Positions 48,607-58,891 of a DNA stretch of 64,000 nucleotides are shown here, in pieces. The notes under the pieces are model-generated. The model saw nothing but the letters and a program-made list of their open reading frames with translations. It did no database searches and had not been told where the DNA came from. Numbering within the stretch: the first letter of the stretch is position 1; every line of letters begins with the position of its first letter. The stretch spans positions 1-64,000 of the forward strand of contig SCNT01000008.1 of the NCBI GenBank assembly GCA_005503165.1, read 5' to 3'. Position numbers and translations under genes: made by a program. This stretch comes from Sphingomonadaceae bacterium 3R27E2-A (GTDB lineage: Bacteria > Pseudomonadota > Alphaproteobacteria > Sphingomonadales > Sphingomonadaceae).

Positions 48607-50964
48607 ATGGAAAATAAGAACGTACGTTCCGGTTGTCAGGCTGCAGGTTTGGCCCTCGCGGTAGGATTGCTATATGCACCTGTCGCATCTGCCCAGGAAG
48701 CTAGCACCACAGATCAAGCACCCGATGGAGGCATCGGGGAAATTATCGTCACGGCGCAGAAGCGCAGTGAACGGCTGTCGGATGTGCCTCTTTCCATCAC
48801 CGCCGCGACGGGAGAACAGTTGCGTTCGCGGGGTGTTACGTCAACGTTCGATTTGGAGCGGGTTGTGCCAGGCTTCACGGCCCAGCAAAGCGCCTATGGC
48901 CCACCAGTCTTCACCATTCGCGGCATTGGGTTCTATGACACCTCGACGGGGGTCAGTCCGACCGTCAGTGTCTATGTCGACCAGGTTCCGCTGCCCTATT
49001 CGGTAATGACGCCTGGCGCCTCACTCGACCTTGAGCGGGTGGAAGTGCTGAAGGGCCCCCAAGGCACACTTTTCGGGCAAAACTCCACCGGCGGGGCAAT
49101 CAACTACATTGCTGCGCGGCCGACCGATGAATTCCGCTTCGGCGGAAGCGCCACGTATGGCCGCTTCAATCAGTTCGACGTCGATGGCTATGTGAGCGGC
49201 CCGTTGGCGGAAGGTGTCAAGGCCCGGCTTGCTGTTCGCCATGAAGACCGGGGGGACTGGCAGTATAGCCAGACACGCAATGACACGCTCGGTCGCCGTA
49301 ACTTTACCACGGGGCGCCTGCTGCTCGATGTCGAGCCCAGCGACAAGCTGAAGCTTCAGTTCAACCTGAATGGCTGGATCGACAAGTCCGACAGCCAGGC
49401 CGCGCAGTACATTGCCTATGCGCCGACCAACCCGGTGGGCTTTCCCGAAGAAAAGGCCTTTTTCGCCACAGCGGTAAGAGCGCCCAACAACGCACGCGTT
49501 GCGGATTGGGACCCCGGTGTCGATTTCCGGCATGACGACCGGTTCTATCAGGGGTCATTGCGGGCGGATCTCGAATTGTCGCCAAGTGTGACGCTAACTT
49601 CGATCACGGCTTACACTGACTTCCGCGGTCGTAACCCCAATGATTCCGACGGCGTGGCGTTCAATGATCTGTTTTTCCTGATCAAGTCTGACATCAGCTC
49701 CTTTTCGCAGGAACTGCGCCTTTCGGGTGATACGCCCGGCCTGAAATGGATGGTTGGCGGTAATTATCAGCGCGATACTGCGGACGAAGATCAGCTCGGC
49801 ACAGTTTCGGGCAGCAACTCCGGCATCGCCACGCCGGCGTTTGTCAACCGCTACCGTAACTTCGACATCCGTAACGATCAGAAGATCAAGACTGCCGCCG
49901 TGTTCGCGAGCGTCGACTACGAGATCGCACCAAAGGTTACGCTGCAGGGTTCCGTCCGTTATACGGATCAGCGTCGCAGCGCCAATGGCTGCCTGTTGGA
50001 TGCGGGCGACGGGTCTTTCGGAACAGCCTTCGGCAACCTCTACAGTCTTCTTCAGACGATCGGATCGGGGGTCCCGACCACAATCACCATTCCGAAGGGC
50101 GGATGCGTTACTTCCGACGCGAACTTCCTGCCCGTGACCAACGTTCCGGGGACGCTCAACGAGGACAATCTCTCATGGCGCGCGGGGCTGAGCTGGAAGC
50201 CCAACAGCGATCTGCTGCTTTATGCCAACGCAACGAAGGGTTTCAAGGCGGGGAGCTTTGCCGGTGTGCCGTCGTCCTCGGTCACCCAGTATATTCCCGT
50301 AACGCAAGAGTCCGTCTTGGCTTATGAAGCCGGGTTCAAAACGTCACTGCTTGATCGCCGTGTCACGCTGGAAGGCGCGGCCTTCTACTACGATTATCAG
50401 GACAAACAGATCCTGGGCTTCATTAATACCGGCTTCCCCCTGGGCACATTGCCAAAGCTGGTGAACATTCCCAAGTCGCGGGTAGCGGGCTTCGAATTGT
50501 CGACGACCATCCGCCCGGTTGCTGGGCTGAGCCTGCGCGGCGCAGCTTCCTACATCAACTCCAAGGTGACGCGGAACTACCAGACACCCGATTCTGGCGG
50601 CACCCTTGTCGATCTCAAGGGCGAAGGGTTCCCTAACACGCCCAAGTGGCAGATTTCGGGCGGCTTCGATTACGAGGTGCCTGTCTCAAGCGCGATCAAT
50701 GGCTTTATTGGGGCGGATGTGAACTATCGTTCCAAGACGGTCGCGGCCTTCGGCAGCGATCCGCGGTTCGCGATTGATAGCTATGCGCTCCTCAACATGC
50801 GTGCGGGCATCAAGAGCAACAACGATAGCTGGCGTGCGGAAGTCTGGGGACGCAACATCACCAACAAGTATTATTGGAACGGCGTTTCGCACGTCATCGA
50901 TTCCTTCTCCAAGGTTGCGGGCATGCCGGCAACCTACGGAGTAACGGTGTCGTTCCGATACTAA
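48607..50964 (+). CDS. TonB-dependent outer-membrane receptor
   Basis: A 785-residue receptor. An N-terminal signal peptide (AAGLALAVGLLYAPVASAQ, cleavage near residue 30) is followed by a TonB box-like GEIIVTAQKR, a plug domain (about 45-160) and a beta-barrel ending in an aromatic residue (SFRY). In sphingomonads such receptors are often placed in catabolic clusters and are thought to import aromatic substrates. GGGAGAG precedes the ATG. It is the first gene after the sigma-54 promoter. Confidence 0.92.
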   Translation: MENKNVRSGCQAAGLALAVGLLYAPVASAQEASTTDQAPDGGIGEIIVTAQKRSERLSDVPLSITAATGEQLRSRGVTSTFDLERVVPGFTAQQSAYGPPVFTIRGIGFYDTSTGVSPTVSVYVDQVPLPYSVMTPGASLDLERVEVLKGPQGTLFGQNSTGGAINYIAARPTDEFRFGGSATYGRFNQFDVDGYVSGPLAEGVKARLAVRHEDRGDWQYSQTRNDTLGRRNFTTGRLLLDVEPSDKLKLQFNLNGWIDKSDSQAAQYIAYAPTNPVGFPEEKAFFATAVRAPNNARVADWDPGVDFRHDDRFYQGSLRADLELSPSVTLTSITAYTDFRGRNPNDSDGVAFNDLFFLIKSDISSFSQELRLSGDTPGLKWMVGGNYQRDTADEDQLGTVSGSNSGIATPAFVNRYRNFDIRNDQKIKTAAVFASVDYEIAPKVTLQGSVRYTDQRRSANGCLLDAGDGSFGTAFGNLYSLLQTIGSGVPTTITIPKGGCVTSDANFLPVTNVPGTLNEDNLSWRAGLSWKPNSDLLLYANATKGFKAGSFAGVPSSSVTQYIPVTQESVLAYEAGFKTSLLDRRVTLEGAAFYYDYQDKQILGFINTGFPLGTLPKLVNIPKSRVAGFELSTTIRPVAGLSLRGAASYINSKVTRNYQTPDSGGTLVDLKGEGFPNTPKWQISGGFDYEVPVSSAINGFIGADVNYRSKTVAAFGSDPRFAIDSYALLNMRAGIKSNNDSWRAEVWGRNITNKYYWNGVSHVIDSFSKVAGMPATYGVTVSFRY

Positions 50965-51079
50965 TGTCCCGGTGAAGGCGGCCCTTGGGTGACCCTCTCC
51001 ACACCCAGGGGCTGCGCTTTCCCATCCGATGCACACCATTGTTGCTGCGCGGAATAGATTTCTCCTGATCGAGGATTGC

Positions 51080-51937
51080 ATGATGTCAACGGAAGCACAA
51101 ACCAGCCAATACATCGATACGCCGCGTTGGCGATTGCACTACCACGTGGCTGGCGAGGGGCACCCGCTGATCATGCTGCACGGTTCTGGCCCAGGAGCCA
51201 GTGGCTGGAGCAACTTCAATCCCAATTTCGCGAAGCTGGCCCAGCGCTACAAAGTCTATCTGCTCGACTTTCCGGGCTGGGGAAAATCGTCCGAATATGA
51301 CCCAACCGGGGAGAACCGCTTTCTCGCCAATGTCGAGGCGACCCGCTTGTTCATGGACGGTCTTGGTATCGAAAAAGCAGCGCTAGTCGGCAATTCGATG
51401 GGCGGGCTTGCTGCAGTGATGATGACCGCACTGCACAACGACCGGGTCACTCATTGCATTACCATGGGCGCACCGGCACCCGGCGGCCCGCAACTGTTCT
51501 TTCAACCCGGTGGCCCGACAGAGGGGCTCAAGATTCTCTTCGCGACATATGCTGATCCAAGCCCCGAGAATTTTCGCAGGCTGGTCAATGTAATGGTCTT
51601 CGACCCGGCCTATGCGACCGATGAACTGGTGAACCAGCGCTCCGCAAATGCCCTCGCGAACCCTGCGCATTTGTCCAATTTTCTTAAGGGCGCGGCCGCC
51701 ATGAATATCGATGGTCTGGGCCAGGACGAGGTTTTCGCGGGCCTTGCACGCACAACTACGCCCTCGTTGCTGATCCATGGCCGCGACGATCGGACCGTGG
51801 GCGTGGAGCACAGCATGCGCCTGGCGGGTGTCATGCCAAATTCCAGCCTCATCGTCTTCAACCGCTGTGGCCATTGGGCGCAGCTTGAACATGCAGATCG
51901 GTTCAATGCCATGCTTGCAGCGTTTATCGACGCCTGA
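51080..51937 (+). CDS. Alpha/beta hydrolase, meta-cleavage-product type (1)
   Basis: A 285-residue hydrolase with the catalytic triad Ser106 (GNSMGG), Asp236/237 (HGRDDRTVG) and His265 (CGHWAQLEH). The oxyanion part HGSGPGASGW is typical of carbon-carbon hydrolases such as BphD and HsaD. The ATG at 51080 follows GAGG. A second member of this family lies at 58005; the two are clearly different in sequence. It probably splits a ring-fission product into an acid and a 2-hydroxydienoate. Confidence 0.85.
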   Translation: MMSTEAQTSQYIDTPRWRLHYHVAGEGHPLIMLHGSGPGASGWSNFNPNFAKLAQRYKVYLLDFPGWGKSSEYDPTGENRFLANVEATRLFMDGLGIEKAALVGNSMGGLAAVMMTALHNDRVTHCITMGAPAPGGPQLFFQPGGPTEGLKILFATYADPSPENFRRLVNVMVFDPAYATDELVNQRSANALANPAHLSNFLKGAAAMNIDGLGQDEVFAGLARTTTPSLLIHGRDDRTVGVEHSMRLAGVMPNSSLIVFNRCGHWAQLEHADRFNAMLAAFIDA

Positions 51938-52055
51938 CCGGGCCGATTGGCGCCGCTTCAGGACCTGCGTTCCAAACGCTGACCATCCGTGAAGCACTCC
52001 GCCTGCCCTAGGCCGATTACCGGACAAGCAATCCAACTTTGAAGGGTAACCCAAG

Positions 52056-53924
52056 ATGACTTCAGCAGTTCAAAAACCGGCGTATGAAACCGAGGTTCTG
52101 ATCATCGGCACCGGGCCGGCAGGCGGCACCATGGCCTTGGCTCTGGCCAAAGCGGGCATTCGCACGGTGATCGCCAACCGCTATGGCTGGACCTGCCGGA
52201 CACCCCGCGCTCATATCACCAACCCTCGGGCGATGGAAATTTTTCATGACCTCGGTGTGATCGATGACGTCAATCTCTACGCGTCGCCTAACGAGTTGAT
52301 GGGCGAAAACGTGATGTGCCAGAGCCTTGCGGGCGAAGAGTTCGGCCGCCTGCGTACCTGGGGCCATGAGCCCGGCCGCCGCTTCAACTATGCCCTTGGG
52401 ACCCCGGAAGTCTTCGTCGATCTGCCGCAGAACTATCTGGAAAAAATTCTACTGGGTGCCGCTGCACACAAGGGTGCGGAGGTGTTGCTTCACACCGAAT
52501 TCGTCAAGTTTGATCAGGATGATGAGGGCGTTACCTCGGTCCTGCGCAATCGGCTGACGGGTGAAGAGTACTCGGTGCGATCAAAGTATCTCGTCGGCGC
52601 TGACGGCGCGCGGTCGGCGATCGCGAAACAGCTGAATCTGCCCTTCAAGGGCGATATGGATAAGCTGGGCGCGACCAATATCGTTTTCACGGCCGATCTG
52701 ACTAAGTATGTCGAGCATCGCCCAAGCTCGCTCTACTGGATGTTCACACCCGGAGAAGCACCGGGCGGGTTGATGATGGGGGCCCTGCGGATGGTTCGCC
52801 CATGGACCCGCTGGCTGGCAACGACGTTTTTCGACATCAACAATCCGCCCGTGATTGATCATGTCGAAGCACGCCGACTCATGCACAGGTTGATCGGTGA
52901 CGACAGCATCGACGTTCAGATTGAATCGGTGTCGTTGTGGGCATTCAATGAATGCTGGGCGACCCGGTTTCACCAGGGCCGTGTGTTCTGTGCCGGAGAC
53001 GCGGTACACCGCCACCCGCCACTGAAGGGTCTGGGTTCGAACACCTCGGTTCAGGACAGCTACAATTTGGCTTGGAAACTCGTCCATGTCCTTAAGGGAA
53101 TGGCCACTCCGGCGCTGCTGGAAAGCTATTCGCAGGAACGCGTGCCCGTGGCCGAAGAGTTTGTTCCTGCCGCCTTTGGCGCGATGAAATATTACGACCA
53201 GGTTGTAGCCGCACTCAATCCTACCTTGTCCGACGATCCCGCCGTGTCCTCTGCCAGCTTTGAAATGCTCAAGGGCGAAAGTGCTGACCTGTCTGCGCGC
53301 CGACAACTGCTTCGGGAGGCTGTCGCCGACACCTACCGGACGTATGACTGCCCTGGAATCGAGATGAACCAGCGGTATCAGAGCTGCGCAGTGGTGACGC
53401 CTGAAGGCGAGACTGCGCCGCCCTTCTCGCAAGATGCCGAGATTTACTATCAGCCCACCAGCTTCCCGGGCGCTCGCTTGCCCCATGCATGGCTGTTCAA
53501 GGACGGATCGAAGATCTCGTCACTCTATGTATGCGGTGGCGGTGAATTTACGTTGCTCACTGGCAACAGCGGGGCCGGATGGCGTGCAATTGCCAAAGCT
53601 GTGTCAGACAAACTGGGCGTGCCCATCAAGGTTGTGACCATTGGTCTGGGGCAGGATTATCAGGACCACTATGGCGATTATGCCCGCATCAGCGAGGTCG
53701 ATGAAAGCGGCGCGCTGCTGGTACGGCCCGACGTCTATATCGGGTGGCGCGCTGGTTCGCTGACGGAAACGGCAGCAGTTGACCTTGAAGCCGCTTTTTC
53801 CACCATTCTGGGGCGAGGGGCATCCGGACATGGAGAGCTGAAGGCCAGTGGAGCTATCCAACCCTCGAAGAAATTCGATGAAATGGACAATGCCCTCACG
53901 GCAAAATTCACGCCGGCTTCTTAA
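52056..53924 (+). CDS. FAD-dependent aromatic hydroxylase, TfdB/HbpA-like
   Basis: A 622-residue flavin monooxygenase. The FAD/NAD fold begins with LIIGTGPAGG (residues 15-24); WTCRTPRAHITNPRAMEI and MGENVMCQSLAGEEFGR are typical of 2,4-dichlorophenol and 2-hydroxybiphenyl hydroxylases. The second FAD motif CAGDAVHRHPP is near residue 312, and a thioredoxin-like C-terminal domain follows. It would add a hydroxyl group ortho to a phenolic OH to give a catechol. It is the only ring hydroxylase in the window. Confidence 0.88.
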   Translation: MTSAVQKPAYETEVLIIGTGPAGGTMALALAKAGIRTVIANRYGWTCRTPRAHITNPRAMEIFHDLGVIDDVNLYASPNELMGENVMCQSLAGEEFGRLRTWGHEPGRRFNYALGTPEVFVDLPQNYLEKILLGAAAHKGAEVLLHTEFVKFDQDDEGVTSVLRNRLTGEEYSVRSKYLVGADGARSAIAKQLNLPFKGDMDKLGATNIVFTADLTKYVEHRPSSLYWMFTPGEAPGGLMMGALRMVRPWTRWLATTFFDINNPPVIDHVEARRLMHRLIGDDSIDVQIESVSLWAFNECWATRFHQGRVFCAGDAVHRHPPLKGLGSNTSVQDSYNLAWKLVHVLKGMATPALLESYSQERVPVAEEFVPAAFGAMKYYDQVVAALNPTLSDDPAVSSASFEMLKGESADLSARRQLLREAVADTYRTYDCPGIEMNQRYQSCAVVTPEGETAPPFSQDAEIYYQPTSFPGARLPHAWLFKDGSKISSLYVCGGGEFTLLTGNSGAGWRAIAKAVSDKLGVPIKVVTIGLGQDYQDHYGDYARISEVDESGALLVRPDVYIGWRAGSLTETAAVDLEAAFSTILGRGASGHGELKASGAIQPSKKFDEMDNALTAKFTPAS

Positions 53925-54040
53925 GGCAATGAGATGAGCGCGAAAGGTGTTGTGGCACGGCAGGTGCCGCGACGCAGGGGCCGGCAATTTTACGCGGCTA
54001 GATCAAGACGGGCTTCGGCTTCGGTCAGTTTCTAACAACC

Positions 54041-54080
54041 CGGCCGCCCCGCGCAACTGTGGCGCAATGCGGGGCGGTCG
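54041..54080. terminator. GC-rich hairpin after the hydroxylase gene
   Basis: Twelve-base arms (54041-54052 and 54069-54080) with one G-T pair and a 16-base loop. It lies in a 241-base gap (53925-54165) with no other clear feature. No T-run follows. It may attenuate transcription between the hydroxylase and the next gene. Confidence 0.45.
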
Positions 54081-54165
54081 AGGCTGGATCGAACAGCTGA
54101 TCGGCGTGGTTCTTCGAAAGGGCCAGCGGTCGATACGCCAAGCAAGCTGAACAACGGGAACTGAA

Positions 54166-55146
54166 ATGCGGACTGCACAGTATGGCGAAATCGGCGAAGC
54201 GGCGGATGTCCTCGATATTGTGGACTGCCCGCATCCTGTAACGGGCCCTGGCGAAGTTCGGGTCAGGGTAAAGGCGTCCGGGGTAAATCCGTCCGACGTC
54301 AAAATCAGAAGCGGACATATTCCTTCGCCTTGGGGATTTCCACGCACCCCACACAGCGACGGCGCTGGCGTGATTGATGCTGTCGGCGAAGGCGTCGATC
54401 CTGCCCGGATTGGCGAGCGTGTGTGGATTTTCAATGCTGCGTGGGGCCGCACCACTGGAACCGCAGGCGAATATGTCGTTGTGCCGGAGAATTTCACCGC
54501 ACCGCTGCACGACGATATCTCGTTCGAAATCGGCGCTTGCCTAGGCATCCCTGCATCGACAGCTCTGCACGCACTCACCTTAAATGGGGATATTCGGGGG
54601 AAAACCGTTCTGGTCGCGGGTGGCGCCGGCGCCGTTGGCCATTACGCCGTCCAGTTTGCGCGGCAACTCGGCGCAGCCAGGATATTGGCCACGGTCAGCA
54701 GTTCGGAGAAGGCCGAATTGGCGAGGCTGGCCGGAGCGGATCGGGTTATAAACTATCGCACAGAAGGCACCTTGCAGGTCATCATGGACGCCACAAGCGG
54801 CGCGGGTGTTGACCTGATTGTCGAGGTCGATCTCTCGGTCAACGTCGATCTCGATGTTGCGGCATTGGCAAAAGAGGGGCGCCTTGTCGCGTATGGCAGC
54901 TCGGAACGGGAGTTCAAGATGCCGTTCTCGAAGTCCATCCTGAAGAATATCGGGTTTGATTTCTTCATCCTCTATCATTTGCCGCAAGCGCGACGTCACG
55001 AGATTTGCCAGGGCGTGAATGACCTCATCGCTCAGGGAAATATCGTCCACAATATCGCCGAAGTGTTGCCACTGCATTCGATCGTCAAAGCGCACGAACG
55101 GGTCGAGTCTGGCAGTGCCATCGGCAATATCGTTCTTGCGGTCTGA
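54166..55146 (+). CDS. Quinone-reductase-like MDR oxidoreductase
   Basis: A 326-residue medium-chain dehydrogenase/reductase without the zinc ligands of alcohol dehydrogenases: GroES-like N-terminus (GPGEVRVRVKASGVNPSDVK) and the NADPH site VAGGAGAVGHYAVQ near residue 150. This matches the quinone oxidoreductase/enoyl reductase branch. Its place in the pathway is unclear; it could reduce a quinone by-product or an unsaturated acyl intermediate. It ends 16 bases before the acyl-CoA synthetase gene. Confidence 0.82.
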   Translation: MRTAQYGEIGEAADVLDIVDCPHPVTGPGEVRVRVKASGVNPSDVKIRSGHIPSPWGFPRTPHSDGAGVIDAVGEGVDPARIGERVWIFNAAWGRTTGTAGEYVVVPENFTAPLHDDISFEIGACLGIPASTALHALTLNGDIRGKTVLVAGGAGAVGHYAVQFARQLGAARILATVSSSEKAELARLAGADRVINYRTEGTLQVIMDATSGAGVDLIVEVDLSVNVDLDVAALAKEGRLVAYGSSEREFKMPFSKSILKNIGFDFFILYHLPQARRHEICQGVNDLIAQGNIVHNIAEVLPLHSIVKAHERVESGSAIGNIVLAV

Positions 55147-55162
55147 GGGCGGGAGCGCGAGC

Positions 55163-57088
55163 ATGTCAAACTATCGCACAACCTATGATGAGTGGATGGC
55201 CGATCCCCTGAGCTTCTGGGCGGCGGCTGCCACTGCAGTGGATTGGATCGCAACGCCAACAGAGAGCGTCGTTGATCCACAAGGATTGGCCAGTTGGTTT
55301 GCCGATGGAACGTGCAACGTCTGCTGGAATGCGGTCGATCGGCACGTCGTTGCCGGGCGGGGTGACGAAGCCGCGCTGATTTATGACAGCGCCATTCTCG
55401 GCATCAGCAAGACACTGACCTTTTCGCAGTTGCTGGACGCGGTCGAACTGTTTTCGTCGGTGCTGCGCAGCCATGGCGTAGCGAAGGGCGACCGGGTCAT
55501 CATCTATATGCCGATGATCCCCGAAGCAGTCATCGCGATGCTGGCTTGCGCGCGTCTGGGAGCGGTCCATTCGGTTGTCTTCGGCGGCTTTGCTGCGCAC
55601 GAATTGACAGTTCGCATCGATGATGCCGAACCCAAAGTTGTCGTTTCGGCATCGTGCGGATTGGAGCCGAACCGGATAATTGCGTACAAACCACTGCTCG
55701 ACGAAGCCATAGCAAATAGTCGCCATAAGCCCGAGGCGGTAATCGTCCTCCAGCGGCCGCAGCTTTTTTGCGAACTACGCCCTGAACGTGATTACGATTG
55801 GAATGCCGAGTGGAGTGCCGCGATTACTCGTGGCGACAGGCCGGAATGTGTCGAAGTGCGAAGCACCGATCCGCTCTATATCCTCTACACGTCCGGTACG
55901 ACCGGCAAGCCAAAGGGCGTTGTTAGGCAACAGGGCGGCTATATGGTCGCCCTGGTTTGGTCGATGAAGAATGTCTTCGGCATCGGTGCAGGCGATGTCT
56001 ACTGGGCCGCATCCGATCTCGGCTGGGTCGTGGGACATTCCTATATTACCTACGGCCCGTTGCTTGCCGGATGCGCCACCGTCATCTTTGAAGGAAAGCC
56101 TGTCGGCACGCCCGATGCGAGCACCTTCTGGCGCGTGATATCGCAGCACAAGGTGAATTTGCTGTTCACGGCCCCAACGGCCCTGCGCGCAATTCGCAAG
56201 GAAGACGCAGGCGGCGTGCTGCCACAGAAATTCGATCTGTCTTCGCTGCGTGCGATTTATATCGGCGGAGAGCGGGGCGATCCAAGCGTCATCAAATGGG
56301 CAGAATCTGCGCTGGACGTTCCGGTGCTGGATAACTGGTGGCAGACCGAGACCGGTTGGCCGATGACTGCCAATCCGACCGGATTGGGAACAATCGAAGT
56401 CAAGTACGGATCGGCGGCCGTGCCGATGCCTGGCTATGATATCCAGATACTCGATGCAGAAGGCGAACCCGCTCCTATTGGAGAAACCGGATCGATTGCT
56501 GTCAAACTGCCCCTGCCGCCTGGTGCCCTGCAGACACTCTGGAACAACCATGGCGGCTTTGAGGAATCATACCTCACTGAATTTCCCGGATATTACAAGA
56601 CAGGCGATGCTGGTTACATCGATCAAGACGGCTATGTCTTCATCATGAGCCGGACCGACGACATCATCAATGTCGCGGGCCATCGGCTGTCGACCGGTTC
56701 GATCGAAGAAGCGATTTCGACGGTCGATCAAATCGCGGAATGTGCTGTTGTCGGAGTTGCCGACGGCATCAAAGGCGAAGTTCCGCTTGTACTCTTCGTT
56801 GTTTCAGATGGCGCTTCTGCGAAATCAGCCGAAATTTCCGCCATGGCAACATCTGCTGTTCGAAGCCGAATTGGATCAATCGCTACTCCGAAGATCATTC
56901 TGTCGATTTCGCGACTGCCCAAGACCAGATCGGGCAAGATTCTGCGCAGCACGATCCGGAAAATCGCGAATGGCGAACCATGGACCATGCCTCCGACAAT
57001 CGAGGATCCGTCGGTCCTCGATGAGGTTTCTGCGGCCCTGGCCGGAGTGGGATTGCCAGAGAAATTGGGAACTGAGGGAGAAATCTGA
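55163..57088 (+). CDS. prpE: Propionyl-CoA synthetase-like AMP-forming ligase
   Basis: A 641-residue adenylate-forming enzyme of the acetyl-/propionyl-CoA synthetase group. An N-terminal segment is followed by YILYTSGTTGKPKG (P-loop), YKTGDAGYIDQDGYVFIMSRTDDIINVAGHRLS (hinge) and a C-terminal SRLPKTRSGKILR with the conserved lysine. DNWWQTETGWP is the substrate-binding part shared by PrpE and Acs. It would activate a short-chain acid such as propionate, which the meta-cleavage hydrolases could release. It is coupled to the extradiol dioxygenase gene (TGATG overlap). Confidence 0.87.
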   Translation: MSNYRTTYDEWMADPLSFWAAAATAVDWIATPTESVVDPQGLASWFADGTCNVCWNAVDRHVVAGRGDEAALIYDSAILGISKTLTFSQLLDAVELFSSVLRSHGVAKGDRVIIYMPMIPEAVIAMLACARLGAVHSVVFGGFAAHELTVRIDDAEPKVVVSASCGLEPNRIIAYKPLLDEAIANSRHKPEAVIVLQRPQLFCELRPERDYDWNAEWSAAITRGDRPECVEVRSTDPLYILYTSGTTGKPKGVVRQQGGYMVALVWSMKNVFGIGAGDVYWAASDLGWVVGHSYITYGPLLAGCATVIFEGKPVGTPDASTFWRVISQHKVNLLFTAPTALRAIRKEDAGGVLPQKFDLSSLRAIYIGGERGDPSVIKWAESALDVPVLDNWWQTETGWPMTANPTGLGTIEVKYGSAAVPMPGYDIQILDAEGEPAPIGETGSIAVKLPLPPGALQTLWNNHGGFEESYLTEFPGYYKTGDAGYIDQDGYVFIMSRTDDIINVAGHRLSTGSIEEAISTVDQIAECAVVGVADGIKGEVPLVLFVVSDGASAKSAEISAMATSAVRSRIGSIATPKIILSISRLPKTRSGKILRSTIRKIANGEPWTMPPTIEDPSVLDEVSAALAGVGLPEKLGTEGEI

Positions 57089-57963
57089 TGACTGTTGATC
57101 GCCTTGGCTATCTTGGCTTCGACGCGTCCGATGTCGATGCGTGGAGCAGATATGCGAACAATACGCTCGGCATGATGACGGCGGCGAAGGGCAAGGACTC
57201 CGACCGCTACAGGCTGGATTCGCGCGCGTGGCGGCTTGCTGTGCACCGCGGTGAAGCGGATGACATTTCCTATGCCGGGTTCGAAGCTGCCGATGCCGCA
57301 GCATTCAATTCCACTGCAGAGCGCTTGCGGCAGATGGGCTATCAAGTGACGAACGAACCTGACGATCTCAAAGCGGATCGCGGCGTGATCGACCTGGTGT
57401 CGGTCATCGATCCATCGGGTGTAAGGATCGAGGTCTATTATGGCGCCACGGAATTGTTCGAAGTTCCGTTTGTGTCTCCCGTCGGTGTTTCGTCATTTGT
57501 TACCGGTGAGCAGGGATTTGGCCATATCGTTCTAGCCACGCCCGACCTCGAAAAATCGATGGAATTCTACGTTGCTGGTCTCGGGATGGAGCTTTCCGAC
57601 ATCATCGACTGGGATCTCGGACCCGGCGGTAAGCACAAGCTTCACTTCTTCAACTGCAACCGACGGCATCACAGCCTGGCTTTGCTGCCTGCCCCGGCCC
57701 CCAAACACATTCATCATTTCATGATCGAGTCTGCTTCGCTTGATGATGTTGGTCGAGCGATTGACCGTATGGAGCGCGACTCTCGAATTCTCCTGACATT
57801 TGGTCGTCATACGAACGATCACATGTATTCCTTCTATGGGATCACCCCTTCCGGTTTCGCGGTCGAGTTCGGCTGCGGACCGCGCGACGTTGATCGCTCC
57901 TGGTCGGTCGTTCGATATGACAGCATCAGCATGTGGGGTCACAAGTTCATTTCCCCTGAGTGA
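57088..57963 (+). CDS. Extradiol ring-cleavage dioxygenase, BphC type
   Basis: A 291-residue two-module VOC enzyme. The iron ligands fall exactly at the classical positions: His146 (GFGHIVLA), His210 (HIHHFMIE) and Glu260 (GFAVEFG). Such enzymes open 3-substituted catechols next to the hydroxyls to give yellow meta-cleavage products. Related members act on 2,3-dihydroxybiphenyl and on steroid catechols; exact substrate cannot be read here. It lies in the operon between the ligase and the second hydrolase. Confidence 0.92.
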   Translation: MTVDRLGYLGFDASDVDAWSRYANNTLGMMTAAKGKDSDRYRLDSRAWRLAVHRGEADDISYAGFEAADAAAFNSTAERLRQMGYQVTNEPDDLKADRGVIDLVSVIDPSGVRIEVYYGATELFEVPFVSPVGVSSFVTGEQGFGHIVLATPDLEKSMEFYVAGLGMELSDIIDWDLGPGGKHKLHFFNCNRRHHSLALLPAPAPKHIHHFMIESASLDDVGRAIDRMERDSRILLTFGRHTNDHMYSFYGITPSGFAVEFGCGPRDVDRSWSVVRYDSISMWGHKFISPE

Positions 57964-58004
57964 CTGTTCCAAACCAAACACATGAATTTTGAGGAATAAA
58001 TCTC

Positions 58005-58877
58005 ATGGGAAGCATTGCAACTGCAGGGACTGATAACCCTGAAATATCCAAGTCAGTGATCGCCGCTGGCATTCGCACCAATTATCACGATGTGGGAGAA
58101 GGCTCTCCGGTCGTATTCATCCACGGGTCTGGTCCGGGTGTTTCTGCCTGGGCAAACTGGCGGATGATATTGCCAAAAATCTCGCAGCAGAACCGTGCAA
58201 TCGCCCCGGACATGGTCGGCTTCGGCTTCACGGATCGTCCGGAAAACTTCAAATACGGTGTTGAAGCTTGGGTTCAACATCTTCTGGGCTTTCTCGACGC
58301 CCTCGGCCTCGATCAGGTTGATCTTGTCGGCAACTCGTTTGGCGGCGCACTATCGCTGGCTGCAGCGATCCGTCATCCTGATCGGTTCCGGCGCTTGGTG
58401 CTGATGGGCAGCGGCGGCATCAAAGGGTCAATCTTGCCAGGGCTCGATGAAGTGTGGGGCTACACGCCCTCGCTTGAGAACATGCGCCGCATGCTCGACA
58501 TTTTCGCATACAACCGCGATCTTGTAACCGACGAACTCGCCCAGATCCGCTATGAGGCGAGTATTCGGCCCGGTTTCCAGGAATCCTACAGTCAGATGTT
58601 CCCGGCCCCACGCCAACGCTGGTTTGACTCGTTGGCATGTCAGGAAGACGACCTGCGCAAACTTCCCCATCAGACCCTGATTGTTCACGGCCGTGAGGAT
58701 CGGGTCATCCGTGTGGAGGATGCCTATCGCATGGCAAGCCTGATCCGGCGCGCGCAACTGCATGTCTTCGGGGAATGCGGCCATTGGACTCAGATCGAGC
58801 AGTCCAGTCGATTTGTTCAACTGGTTGGCAATTTCCTGGCCGAAGCTGCCCCAAGCGAACCCATTCCGCTGAGCTAA
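58005..58877 (+). CDS. Meta-cleavage-product hydrolase (2), BphD/CumD/DmpD type
   Basis: A 290-residue alpha/beta hydrolase with Ser111 (GNSFGG), Asp232 (HGREDRVIR) and His260 (CGHWTQIE). HGSGPGVSAWANWR is the oxyanion region common to 2-hydroxymuconate-semialdehyde and alkyl-derived hydrolases. It follows the dioxygenase by 41 bases and is therefore the best candidate for the enzyme that cleaves its product. Confidence 0.9.
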   Translation: MGSIATAGTDNPEISKSVIAAGIRTNYHDVGEGSPVVFIHGSGPGVSAWANWRMILPKISQQNRAIAPDMVGFGFTDRPENFKYGVEAWVQHLLGFLDALGLDQVDLVGNSFGGALSLAAAIRHPDRFRRLVLMGSGGIKGSILPGLDEVWGYTPSLENMRRMLDIFAYNRDLVTDELAQIRYEASIRPGFQESYSQMFPAPRQRWFDSLACQEDDLRKLPHQTLIVHGREDRVIRVEDAYRMASLIRRAQLHVFGECGHWTQIEQSSRFVQLVGNFLAEAAPSEPIPLS

Positions 58878-58891
58878 GGCGCGATAGTTCG

